From NCBI RefSeq assembly GCF_022378335.1, contig NZ_JAIQCI010000014.1, forward strand, positions 1 through 64,000: 64,000 bases of DNA, given 5' to 3'. Below are positions 25,301-34,131 of the stretch, in pieces. This stretch comes from Croceicoccus hydrothermalis (GTDB lineage Bacteria; Pseudomonadota; Alphaproteobacteria; Sphingomonadales; Sphingomonadaceae). Numbering within the stretch: position 1 is the first letter of the stretch; every line of letters begins with the position of its first letter. The position numbers and the translations under genes are program-made. The notes under the pieces were generated by a model, which saw only the letters and a program-made list of their open reading frames with translations, ran no database searches and was not told where the DNA came from.

Positions 25301-27085
25301 TTCCTCCAGCATGGTCGGCACCTCGCCCAGGACGCGAAAACCGAAATTCTCGAGCGCCGGCACCGCATCGGACAGCGGCAAATTGCCCTCGTGCTGATAG
25401 ATTTTCAGGCGCAGGCGTTCGGGCGCGTCATTGTCGAGCCGGTAGAGCCTTGCATCGCGCGTCGCGGTGCCCCCCGAAATCACCTCCAGCTCGCCCGCGG
25501 CGAGCCGGCGAATGCGGCGAATGTCGAGCGCGGCCTCCGCTGCGCCATATTCGGCGCGGTAGCCATTGGGGAACGCCTCGGCAAAGCGGGCGGCGATCGC
25601 GGCGGCGCGGCCCGGTTCCTCGTCCTTTGCAAGCTCGGCCTCCACCGCGTCGGGCCAGCCGCGCAGCATCGCCTGAAGCCTGTCGTCGAGCGCGGTTTCG
25701 TCCGGCACCGTCTGCGTATCGCGAATGTCGAGAACGAAGCGCATCATGGCGAGCACGCCGCCCTCGACCTGCAGGCTCCAGTCGAGGATTTCCGCCCCGG
25801 TCGCCTCGGTCAAGAGGTTCTGTATCCGCTGACGCGCGCTGGTGGAGATCATGTCGCGCGGCAACCAGACGAAGGCGAACAGATGGCGCGCAAGCGGCGC
25901 CTCCACCAATGTCAGTTTCGGCCTCGGCCGGTCGGTCAGGCTCGTCATGGTGGTCGCGACGCGTTCGATATCGCTGTCCGAAAACCCGATGACGAGGTCG
26001 TGCGGCAATTTCGTCAGCGCATTGAGAAGTGATTTGCCCGTGTGCCCGCCGGGGTCGAAGCCCAGCTTGTCCATGAGCTTGGCAAGCTGCCGGCGCATGC
26101 GGGGCACGCGGTCGGGCGGGGTGTTCATCGCCGCGCTGGTCCAGATACCGGCATGGATCGACAGCGCGGCAACTTCGCCGTCCTCCATCACCGGCACGAT
26201 GAAGAGGTCGAGCGGAACCCGCCGATGGACGAGCGAGATACGGTTGGCCTTCACCACCAGCGGCGCCCGGCCGCGCCCGCCCCGCGTTTCGCGATCGAAC
26301 CAGTCGAACGCCGCGTCATAGGACGCATCGGCCAGGATCTGCCGAGTGCTGCGCCGGCAGATACCCATCGTGTGCGCCTCGGTCCCGTCGCGGCGGCGGG
26401 TGATATGGCCAAGATGCGTCATCATCCCGTCATTCAGCCAGCGCAGCAGGGCGGCGCCTTCCTCATCCGCGATGCTGTCCGCGTCCTTGGCCAGCAAGGC
26501 GCGCATTTCGGCCCAGTCGTTCACCGCGGCACGCACGTCGCCCACGGTCACCGCCACGGCCTGTTCAAGAGCACGACGCTGCTTCGCATCCACGCGCGAG
26601 GTTTCGATGTAGATCATCGATTCGCTCGCGGTATCGGGCGCGGCATTTTCCGCCGGGCCGGCGCCGACCGTGTGCAACACGCCTTCGCCGTCGCGGCACA
26701 CGGGCACGACCGGATGGATGAGCCGGTCGATCACCAGCCCCTGCTCCGCAATGGCCAGCGCCAGCGAATCGACAAGGAACGGCATGTCGTCATTGATGAT
26801 GGCAATGCGGATGAAGCGGCGCCCCTCGCTTGCCGAGGCCAGCCCGATCGCCGGAGCGTCCTTGCGGCACGCGGCTGTCTCCAGCAGGAATTGCGCCACA
26901 TCGGACAATTCGTCGTCGGTAAGCGGGGTGTCGCCGGAGAGCAGCGATTGCCGGATATGAGTGGTGATCGCCGCGATCATGCCGGGATCCGCCGCCGCGC
27001 GTGCCCCGTCCGCGCACCCGTCCGTGCGGTGTCCGTCCGTGCGGTGATCGATACCGCCGGTTTCATCCTGATCATTCGAACCCAT
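22301..27085 (-). CDS. gdhB: NAD-specific glutamate dehydrogenase, large type
   Basis: A 1594-residue enzyme of the ~180 kDa class found in proteobacteria and actinobacteria; it deaminates glutamate to 2-oxoglutarate with NAD. The long N-terminal regulatory region is followed by the catalytic core with [78 protein letters not shown] and the [14 protein letters not shown] segment. The C-terminal helical domain ends near the hairpin terminator. ATG 27085 was chosen because a GGAG lies six bases upstream; a second ATG two codons earlier is too close to that site. An in-frame extension upstream is probably not translated. The symbol is by family convention and not certain. Confidence 0.95.
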   Translation of the reverse strand: [1594 protein letters not shown]

Positions 27086-27224
27086 TATCATCTCCGTTCC
27101 GGCCTTCCGCAGGCCCGTTATTTTATTACACGGGTGCGCAGCGATCGTTCCCGCGTTCGCCCGGTCCATAGCAAGCTTGCCGCCCGGCGAAAGCACCAAT
27201 CGGGCGCGGGGCGATGGCGCAAAC

Positions 27225-28085
27225 CTATTGCACCGGCATATTGTCGATCAGCCGCGTGCCGCCAATCCGCGCCGCGACGAACAGGCGGATATGCGGGCCG
27301 GGCGCATGGGCGAGCGCGAGCGTTTGGGCATCGCGCAGTTCGGCATAGTCGATGGCGTCGAAGCCCGCGCCGCGCAATGACGTCCGCAATGCGGCGAGCG
27401 CTGCGTCCGCGGGCGTACCCTGTGCCATGTCCGCGATGGCGGCTCGCATGGCCGCGGGCAGGGCGGCAGCATCGCTGCGTTGCGCTGCCGACAGGTAACG
27501 ATTGCGCGAGCTTAAGGCGAGGCCGTCTGTCTCCCGCACGATGGCTACGCCGTGGATCGCATCGACATGGGGGTGGCAAAGGTCGAGATCGCGCGCCATG
27601 CGGCGAATGACGGCGAGCTGTTGCCAGTCCTTCTCTCCGAACAGGGCGAGATCGGGCCTGACCTGGTTGAACAGTTTCAGCACCACGGTCGCCACCCCGT
27701 CGAAATGGCCGGGACGATCCGCACCGCAAAGCCCGGCGCTCACCCCTTCGACCGATACGTTTGTCGCATAGCCATCGGGGTAAATTTCACCGGCATCGGG
27801 CGCCCACAACACATCGACGCCGGCATCGCGAAGCATGTCGGCATCGCGTTGCAGCGTGCGGGGATAGGCGTCGAGATCCTCGTTCGCGCCGAATTGACGA
27901 GGGTTCACGAAAATGGACACGGCGGTGAGATCGGCGCGCCGTTTCGCCTCCTTTACAAGCGTCAAGTGCCCGTCATGCAGCGCCCCCATCGTCGGGACGA
28001 GCGCGAGGCTGGCCTCCGGTCCTGCATTTTCCCGCAACCCGGCAAGGGCGCGGCGCAGTGGATTGAGCGCATGGATGGTTTGCAC
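27225..28085 (-). CDS. panC: Pantothenate synthetase
   Basis: ATP-dependent condensation of pantoate and beta-alanine to pantothenate, the coenzyme A precursor. The protein has 286 residues. The HIGH-type motif is in VPTMGALHDGHLTLV, and FVNPRQFGANEDLDAYPR, GRPGHFDG-like (DRPGHFDGVATVV), FGEKDWQQL and the KMSKS-like LALSSRNRYLS are all present. It stands divergent from mipZ and 139 bases downstream of gdh. No other pan genes are in the window. The gap to gdh contains no gene. Confidence 0.96.
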   Translation of the reverse strand: MQTIHALNPLRRALAGLRENAGPEASLALVPTMGALHDGHLTLVKEAKRRADLTAVSIFVNPRQFGANEDLDAYPRTLQRDADMLRDAGVDVLWAPDAGEIYPDGYATNVSVEGVSAGLCGADRPGHFDGVATVVLKLFNQVRPDLALFGEKDWQQLAVIRRMARDLDLCHPHVDAIHGVAIVRETDGLALSSRNRYLSAAQRSDAAALPAAMRAAIADMAQGTPADAALAALRTSLRGAGFDAIDYAELRDAQTLALAHAPGPHIRLFVAARIGGTRLIDNMPVQ

Positions 28086-28220
28086 GGGTCGAAAGCCTTC
28101 CGTAAGGAACGATATATGCGGTCGCAGGACCGTTTCATGCGATACCTACGCCCCGCCCGCCACACCGGCAAGCAGGGCGGTAAGAACGAACTACAACAGC
28201 AATCGAGCGAGAGCGACCCA

Positions 28221-29027
28221 GTGAACCAGCCGCATCGTATTGTCTTCGCGAACGAGAAGGGCGGGACGGGCAAATCCACCACCGCCGTGCACATTGCGGT
28301 GGCGCTCGCCTATCAGGGGGCGAAGGTCGCCGCCATCGACCTCGATCCGCGGCAGCGCACCTTCTATCGCTATTTCGAAAACCGCGTCGGCACCGAGCAA
28401 AGGCGCGACATCGCGCTCCCGGGTGCGGCGGTGGCGGTGTTCGACGGTCCTTCGGTCGAGGAGCTCGACGCGTTGAGCGATGAAATCGGGGAGGGCTGCG
28501 ATTTCCTCCTCTTCGACACGCCGGGCAAGGACGATCCCTACGCCCGCCATGTCGCGACGAAGGCGGATACGCTGGTGACGCCGCTCAACGACAGCTTCGT
28601 CGATTTCGACCTCATCGGACAGGTCGATTCCGAAACCTTCAAGGTAAAGCGCCTCTCCTTCTATGCCGAGCTGATCTGGGAAGCGCGCAAGAAGCGGGGG
28701 CTGAGCACGCTGCACGACGGGAGGAAGGAAATGGACTGGGTCGTGGTGCGCAACCGTACCCAGCATATCGAGGCGCGCAACATGCGGCGCATCAACGAGG
28801 CGCTCGCGGAATTGTCGAAACGCGTCGGTTTCCGCACCACGCCGGGTCTTTCGGAACGCGTGATCTACCGCGAATTGTTTCCGAGCGGTCTGACCCTGCT
28901 CGACAAGGGGCATCTCGGCGATCTGGCGACCAGCCATCTCGTCGCGCGGCAGGAATTGCGCGGGCTGCTCAAGGGGCTCAACCTGCCGGAGGTCGGCGCG
29001 CGGGTCGATGCGGCAATGGCGGGATGA
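28221..29027 (+). CDS. mipZ: Cell-division positioning ParA-family ATPase MipZ
   Basis: A 268-residue ParA/MinD-family ATPase. In Caulobacter MipZ forms bipolar gradients from ParB and inhibits FtsZ polymerisation away from mid-cell. The deviant Walker A FANEKGGTGKSTT starts at about residue 10. AAIDLDPRQRTF and FLLFDTPGKDD (Walker B) follow, and the mid-protein ARKKRGLSTLHDGRKEMDWVV insertion is characteristic of MipZ. The start is placed at GTG 28221, where family similarity begins; upstream in-frame ATGs would add an unrelated Gln/Ser tail. It overlaps the J-domain gene (ATGATGA). Confidence 0.92.
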   Translation: MNQPHRIVFANEKGGTGKSTTAVHIAVALAYQGAKVAAIDLDPRQRTFYRYFENRVGTEQRRDIALPGAAVAVFDGPSVEELDALSDEIGEGCDFLLFDTPGKDDPYARHVATKADTLVTPLNDSFVDFDLIGQVDSETFKVKRLSFYAELIWEARKKRGLSTLHDGRKEMDWVVVRNRTQHIEARNMRRINEALAELSKRVGFRTTPGLSERVIYRELFPSGLTLLDKGHLGDLATSHLVARQELRGLLKGLNLPEVGARVDAAMAG

Positions 29028-29311
29028 TGAAATTCGTCGTCATTGCCATCGCCCTAGCCGTGATCTGCCGGATGCTGTTCCGCGCATGGCCGTGGGAATT
29101 GTGGCGCAGGAGCGAACGCTCGCAGGAACGGGCGCAGGCTCGTAACGTGCTGGGCGTGTCGCGCACTGCCACGCGGGAGGAAATCGTCGCGGCGCATCGG
29201 CGATTGATGTACGATGCACATCCCGATCGCGGCGGCACGGCGCGCAAGGTTCACGAAATTGACGCGGCCCGAGATTTATTGTTGGAACACAAGGGCGGTG
29301 AAACGCGCTGA
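29024..29311 (+). CDS. Membrane-anchored J-domain protein
   Basis: A 95-residue DnaJ-like co-chaperone. An N-terminal hydrophobic helix (FVVIAIALAVICRMLF) anchors it to the membrane, followed by a basic linker and a J domain with the essential HPD tripeptide in YDAHPDRGGTA. The domain begins ARNVLGVSRTATREEI and is close to the Tim14/Pam18 type. The ATG overlaps the mipZ stop, so the two are co-translated. The client is unknown; the pairing with mipZ hints at a link to the divisome or envelope but may be only genomic proximity. Confidence 0.85.
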   Translation: MMKFVVIAIALAVICRMLFRAWPWELWRRSERSQERAQARNVLGVSRTATREEIVAAHRRLMYDAHPDRGGTARKVHEIDAARDLLLEHKGGETR

Positions 29312-29431
29312 CCGGGAAGGCAAGCTTGCGCGACGTTTCGCGTCGCAGGGGCACAGAGGTTGCCTGCTATGGAGGCAGTTTATCGAAACCGTGGGGTCCG
29401 GACCGGATCCCGCTCCTGTTGAAAGGTGATT

Positions 29432-30844
29432 ATGGCTCATACATTCGATTCCACCGTCCTTCGCGAATATGACATCCGCGGTATTATCGGCGAAACGCTC
29501 GGCCCGGACGATGCACGCGCAATCGGACGTGGCTTTGCAACGTTGCTGCGCCGGGCAGGCGGCAGCAAGGTGGCAGTCGGCTATGACGGGCGGGTTAGCT
29601 CGCCAACGCTCGAACATGGCCTGTGCGAGGGATTGACCGCGAGCGGTTGTGACGTCGTGCGCGTGGGCATGGGGCCAACCCCGATGCTTTATTATGCAGA
29701 GGCATCATCCGAAGATGTTGACGGCGGCATTCAGATAACCGGCAGCCACAATCCCGCCAATTACAATGGCTTCAAAATGGTCTTTCAGGGGCGGCCGTTC
29801 TTCGGTTCCGATATCCTCAAGCTCGGTGAGATGGCTGTCGCCGGTGACTGGATGGACGGTTCCGGTACGCTCGAGTCCCGTGACATCATGGAGGAGTATG
29901 TCGAACGCCTCCTCGAACCCGTCCGGCAGCTCCCCGCCGTCTGCCAGGATCGGCTGGCCTCCCTTCGGGTCGCGTGGGATGCCGGGAACGGTGCGGCGGG
30001 CCCCGCGCTCGAACTGCTCACGCAGAAGCTTCCGGGAGAGCACTTCCTGTTGTTTACCGACGTCGATGGCAATTTCCCCAATCATCATCCAGATCCTACC
30101 GAGGAGAAGAACCTTGCCGATCTGAAAGCGATCGTATCGGACAAGAAGCTTGACTTCGGCATCGCTTTCGATGGCGACGGTGACAGGATCGGCGCGATCG
30201 ATGGTGAGGGGCGGGTCATCTGGGGTGACCAGCTGCTCATGATCTATGCCGAGGATCTCCTGAAGATCGTCCCCAACTCCACCATTATAGCCGATGTAAA
30301 GGCCAGCCGGGCGCTGTTCGATCTGGTGGCGGAAAAAGGTGGCACGCCGGTCATGTGGAAAACGGGCCATTCGCTGATTAAATCCAAAATGAAGGAAACT
30401 GGCGCGCCGCTCGCCGGGGAGATGAGCGGACACGTGTTTTTCAAGCATGACTATTACGGGTTCGACGATGCGCTCTATGCGGGGATTCGCCTGCTGACGG
30501 CGAGCGCGCGGCTCGACCGGTCGGTGACGGCCATGCGCGGCGCCATGCCCGACATGATCAACACGCCCGAAATGCGCTTTCAGGTCGATGAAAGCCGCAA
30601 GTTCGCCGTAATCGACGAAGTGAAGGCCCGGCTCGCCGACAGCCCCGACGATGTCGACGACACCGATGGCGTGCGCGTGACCAATGACGATGGCTGGTGG
30701 CTGTTGCGGGCGTCCAATACGCAGGACGTGCTCGTCGCGCGGGCGGAAAGCGATAATGAGGCGGGGTTGGAGCGGCTGATGGCGCAGATCGATGGGCAGC
30801 TTGCGCAAAGCGGTCTCGAACGCGGGGAACAGGCCGGCCACTGA
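29432..30844 (+). CDS. manB: Phosphomannomutase / phosphoglucomutase
   Basis: A 470-residue alpha-D-phosphohexomutase interconverting mannose-6-phosphate and mannose-1-phosphate (and often the glucose pair) for sugar-nucleotide synthesis. The N-terminal REYDIRG motif, the catalytic phosphoserine loop GGIQITGSHNPANYNGFK, the metal loop AFDGDGDRIG, the sugar-binding GEMSGHVFF and the C-terminal phosphate loop LLRASNTQDVLVAR are all present. The ATG at 29432 follows AAAGG; a GTG six bases earlier is possible. It stands alone after a 120-base gap that contains short palindromes and no gene. Confidence 0.94.
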   Translation: MAHTFDSTVLREYDIRGIIGETLGPDDARAIGRGFATLLRRAGGSKVAVGYDGRVSSPTLEHGLCEGLTASGCDVVRVGMGPTPMLYYAEASSEDVDGGIQITGSHNPANYNGFKMVFQGRPFFGSDILKLGEMAVAGDWMDGSGTLESRDIMEEYVERLLEPVRQLPAVCQDRLASLRVAWDAGNGAAGPALELLTQKLPGEHFLLFTDVDGNFPNHHPDPTEEKNLADLKAIVSDKKLDFGIAFDGDGDRIGAIDGEGRVIWGDQLLMIYAEDLLKIVPNSTIIADVKASRALFDLVAEKGGTPVMWKTGHSLIKSKMKETGAPLAGEMSGHVFFKHDYYGFDDALYAGIRLLTASARLDRSVTAMRGAMPDMINTPEMRFQVDESRKFAVIDEVKARLADSPDDVDDTDGVRVTNDDGWWLLRASNTQDVLVARAESDNEAGLERLMAQIDGQLAQSGLERGEQAGH

Positions 30845-30919
30845 CCCGGATGGGGGTCATTCGCGGCATGATATCCGTATCGGGTTGCAAATTTCCGCTT
30901 ACGTCATATTAACTATGTG

Positions 30920-31100
30920 CCGTGACGCGCATTAAGCCATTGAATTGCCACGATTTAAAGTTAGTTGCAAAAATTACAAACTCGCTTGTTTATTTTGCGG
31001 TTGCGAAGATGGGTGCTGCGGTGCACAAAGAATGAGCCTTTTAGGCATCCTCTCCCAAACTTTATGGCCCGGGCGGTTTCGAACCGCCGGGCCTTTTTTT
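30920..31100 (+). ncRNA. Candidate small RNA ending in a strong terminator
   Basis: The 325 bases between phosphomannomutase and the helicase hold an unusually AT-rich block (about 30930-31060) with no convincing reading frame. A promoter-like pair, TTGCAA (30885-30890) and TATTAA (30907-30912, 16-base spacer), lies upstream. The block ends at a textbook terminator at 31066-31100. The helicase gene has its own ribosome site further on. A transcript of about 180 nt would result. It could instead be an extended 3' end of the phosphomannomutase mRNA. Confidence 0.4.
31066..31100 (+). terminator. Rho-independent terminator
   Basis: GC-rich hairpin GGCCC-GGCGGTT / AACCGCC-GGGCC with a tiny loop and one bulge, followed directly by eight T residues. 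It is the strongest intrinsic terminator in the window and closes the AT-rich block upstream of the helicase gene. Confidence 0.9.
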
Positions 31101-31169
31101 ATCCCAATCGCTGAGGCTGTAATTGGTTTCGCCGAACCCATCGGGCCGGTTCGTGCGTTGGAGGATCAC

Positions 31170-33611
31170 ATGGCGGTTCCTCAACAGATTGCGCGCTGGT
31201 TCGACAGGCGGGGGTGGCGTATCCGCCGGCATCAGCTCGACATGCTCGACGTTGACGATGCCGGCCATCATGCATTGCTGACGGCCGACACGGGCGCGGG
31301 AAAAACGCTGGCCGGGTTCCTGCCCACGCTGGCGGCATTCAGCACGGATCGCCTCGACGGGCGGCCCCCGCCGGAGGGGCTGCATACGCTCTATATCTCG
31401 CCGCTCAAGGCGCTGGCTACCGATGTGGGCCGCAATCTCGTCGCCCCGATCGAGGAGATGGGCCTGCCGATCACGGTGGAGACGCGCAGCGGCGATACGC
31501 CGTCGAACCGCAAGCAGCGGCAGCGGCGCAAACCGCCGCACGTGTTGCTCACCACGCCGGAATCGCTGTCCCTGCTTATTTCCTACCCCGATGCGGCTGA
31601 GCTTTTCGCTGGCGTCAAGCGGGTCGTCATCGACGAAATCCATGCCTTCGCGACCGGCAAGCGCGGCGATCTTCTGGCGCTCGCCCTGTCGCGGCTGGAG
31701 GCGCTGGCGCCGGACATGAGGCGGGTCGGCCTTTCCGCGACGGTCGCCTCGCCCGATGCCTATCGCGAATGGATTGCGCCGTGGGGGGATATCGACGCGG
31801 TGCGCCACGTGACCGGCGAACCCGGCGCACCGCCCGACGTCGAGATCATGCTCCCGGTGGAGGAGCGCGTGCCGTGGGGCGGACATGCCGCGACCTGGGC
31901 GATACCGCAAATCTACGAGGAAATTCGTCGCAATCGCACGACGCTGATCTTCACCAATACGCGTTTCCTAGCCGAATATATCTTTCAGAAATTGTGGAGC
32001 GTGAACGAGGATACGTTGTCCATCGGCGTGCATCACGGCTCGCTTTCGGTGGAGGCGCGGCGCAAGGTCGAGGGGGCGATGGCGCGCGGCGAGTTGCGCG
32101 CGCTGGTCGCGACGGCGAGCCTCGATCTCGGCGTGGATTGGGGCGATATCGATTGCGTGTTGCAGATGGGCGCGCCCAAGGGCTCGTCACGGCTGCTGCA
32201 GCGGATCGGCCGCGCCAATCACCGCCTCGATCAGCGCAGCCGCGCCATTCTCGTGCCCGGCAACCGTTTCGAATTTCTGGAGGCGCAGGCCGCGCTCGAC
32301 GCGGTGGATGAGGGCCAGCGCGACGGCGAGGATTTCCGGCCGGGCGGGCTCGACGTGCTGGCGCAGCATGTGATGGCCTGCGCATGCGCCGGCCCTTTTC
32401 AGGAGGATGCGCTCCTGCGCGAAATACGGTCCTCGCTCGCCTATGCCTGGGTCGACGACGCGGTATGGCAGCGGGTTCTGTCGTTCGTCGGCAATGGTGG
32501 TTATGCGCTTCGGGCGTACGACCGCTTTCAACGCATCACGCGGGAGAAGGATGGCTGGTGGCGGCTCACCCATCCGGATCAGGCGGCGCGCCACCGGCTG
32601 AATGCCGGCATCATCCTCGATGGCGAAATGATGGCGGTGCGCTTTCGAAACGGTCGCGCGCTTGGCAAGGTGGAGGAGCGCTTTGCCGCCACGCTTTCGC
32701 CCAAGGATACGTTTCAGTTCGCGGGCATGGATCTTGAGGTGGAGGCGGTCAAGGAATCGGAAGTCATCGTTCGGGCTGCAAAGATATCGGCCATGATCCC
32801 GAGCTATGGCGGCGCGCGTATGCCGCTCACCACCCATCTCGCCGACCGGGTGCGGGCGATGTTGATCGACCGGCCGGGCTGGGCACGCTTTCCCGACGAT
32901 GTGCGCGAATGGCTTGAGGTGCAGGACTGGCGTTCACACCTGCCCGGCCCGGGCGAGCTGCTGGTCGAAAGCTTTCCCCACGGGGGCCGCGAATATAGCG
33001 TGTTCTATACGTTCGAAGGATGGAACGCGAACCAGTCGCTCGGCATGCTGATCACCCGGCGGATGGAGGATCGCGGCCTTTCGCCTCTGGGTTTCGTGGC
33101 CAATGACTATTCGCTGGCGGTGTGGGGGCTGAAGCCCATTCGCGAACCGGCTGCGCTTCTTTCGCCCGATATTCTGGCCCATGAATTTGTCGAGTGGGTG
33201 CTCAACTCGCATCTCCTGCGCCGCGCGTTTCGCGAGGTGGCGGTGATTTCCGGCCTGGTGGAACGGCAACAGCCGGGCAAGCGCAAGACGGGGCGGCAGG
33301 TCACGTTCTCCACCGATCTGATCTATGACGTGCTGCGCAAATACGAACCGGATCATGTGCTGATCGAGGCGGCATGGGCCGATGCCCGGACACGCATGAC
33401 CGATGTGGGCCGCGTCGGCGATCTGCTCGACCGTGCGGCGGGACAGCTCGTGCATGTCGAGCTCGACCGCGTAAGCCCGATGGCGGTACCGGTGATGGTT
33501 GGCATCGGGCGCGAACGCACGCCGGCCGGTTCGGCGGACGATGACCTTCTGGTGGAGGCGGAAACGCTGGCATCGGCTGCGATGACGCCGGGCGAACGGC
33601 GGGAACGCTGA
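31170..33611 (+). CDS. Ligase-associated type DEAH/Lhr-family DNA helicase
   Basis: An 813-residue superfamily 2 helicase of the Lhr-core type, often encoded near a DNA ligase and metallo-exonuclease in alphaproteobacteria and thought to act in DNA repair. The Walker A region is LLTADTGAGKTLAGFLP, the DExH box is VVIDEIHAF, motif III is LSATVA, and motifs V/VI appear in VATASLDLGVDWGDI and RLLQRIGRANHR. The C-terminal half carries the winged-helix and Lhr-specific region. The ATG at 31170 has GGAGGA six bases upstream, which excludes the longer frame to 30945. No ligase or exonuclease partner is adjacent. Confidence 0.9.
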   Translation: MAVPQQIARWFDRRGWRIRRHQLDMLDVDDAGHHALLTADTGAGKTLAGFLPTLAAFSTDRLDGRPPPEGLHTLYISPLKALATDVGRNLVAPIEEMGLPITVETRSGDTPSNRKQRQRRKPPHVLLTTPESLSLLISYPDAAELFAGVKRVVIDEIHAFATGKRGDLLALALSRLEALAPDMRRVGLSATVASPDAYREWIAPWGDIDAVRHVTGEPGAPPDVEIMLPVEERVPWGGHAATWAIPQIYEEIRRNRTTLIFTNTRFLAEYIFQKLWSVNEDTLSIGVHHGSLSVEARRKVEGAMARGELRALVATASLDLGVDWGDIDCVLQMGAPKGSSRLLQRIGRANHRLDQRSRAILVPGNRFEFLEAQAALDAVDEGQRDGEDFRPGGLDVLAQHVMACACAGPFQEDALLREIRSSLAYAWVDDAVWQRVLSFVGNGGYALRAYDRFQRITREKDGWWRLTHPDQAARHRLNAGIILDGEMMAVRFRNGRALGKVEERFAATLSPKDTFQFAGMDLEVEAVKESEVIVRAAKISAMIPSYGGARMPLTTHLADRVRAMLIDRPGWARFPDDVREWLEVQDWRSHLPGPGELLVESFPHGGREYSVFYTFEGWNANQSLGMLITRRMEDRGLSPLGFVANDYSLAVWGLKPIREPAALLSPDILAHEFVEWVLNSHLLRRAFREVAVISGLVERQQPGKRKTGRQVTFSTDLIYDVLRKYEPDHVLIEAAWADARTRMTDVGRVGDLLDRAAGQLVHVELDRVSPMAVPVMVGIGRERTPAGSADDDLLVEAETLASAAMTPGERRER

Positions 33612-33646
33612 CGAAAAAAGGGCAGACCAAGCGGCCCGCCCTTCGT
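33612..33646. terminator. Possible shared terminator between helicase and exbD
   Basis: AAAAAAGGGC and GCCCTT form a six-base stem around a 14-base loop in the 55-base gap between convergent genes. The A-run gives a T-run for the minus strand. The stem is short, so the call is tentative. Confidence 0.45.
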
Positions 33647-33666
33647 GTTCGATGGTTTTTGACGTG

Positions 33667-34119
33667 TTACGCGCCGGGCTGAACACCCGCCTTGCCGAAA
33701 TCGCGATATTGTTCGTTGCCGACAAAACCGAATTTCGTCGCGCCCGATGCCTTGATGATTTCAAGCACATTGGCCGACAGTTCGTAACGCGCGAACTCCT
33801 CGGGCTGAAACTGCAGCTCCGGCTCCACCGGCAGCGCCAGCGATTCATTGAGCAGCGAGACGAGCTGATTGTCCGAAACCTGTTCGCCGTTCCACAGAAT
33901 CTCGTCGTTCTGGGTCAGGACGACCTTGTTCTTGACCGGATTGACCGGCGGGTTGGAGGGATTGTCGCTCGGTGCGGGGAGGTCGATATTCACCGCATGA
34001 GTCGCGACAGGAATGGTGATGATGAACATGATGAGGAGAACGAGCATGACGTCGATCAACGGCGTCGTGTTCATTTCCATCATCGGCGAACCATCGTCGG
34101 AACCACCTGACATTGCCAT
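33667..34119 (-). CDS. exbD: ExbD/TolR-type biopolymer transport protein
   Basis: A 150-residue component of the proton-driven energising complex for TonB. Residues 14-40 hold the conserved MMEMNTTPLIDVMLVLLIMF segment, whose Asp in the membrane helix is part of the proton path. A periplasmic domain follows (VVLTQNDEILWNGE, YELSANVLEIIKASGATKFGFVG). It follows a second exbD gene by 12 bases in the tonB-exbB-exbD-exbD order common in Sphingomonadales and Xanthomonadales. There is no signal peptide, as expected for a signal-anchor protein. Confidence 0.93.
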   Translation of the reverse strand: MAMSGGSDDGSPMMEMNTTPLIDVMLVLLIMFIITIPVATHAVNIDLPAPSDNPSNPPVNPVKNKVVLTQNDEILWNGEQVSDNQLVSLLNESLALPVEPELQFQPEEFARYELSANVLEIIKASGATKFGFVGNEQYRDFGKAGVQPGA

Positions 34120-34131
34120 GGTATCGTCTCC

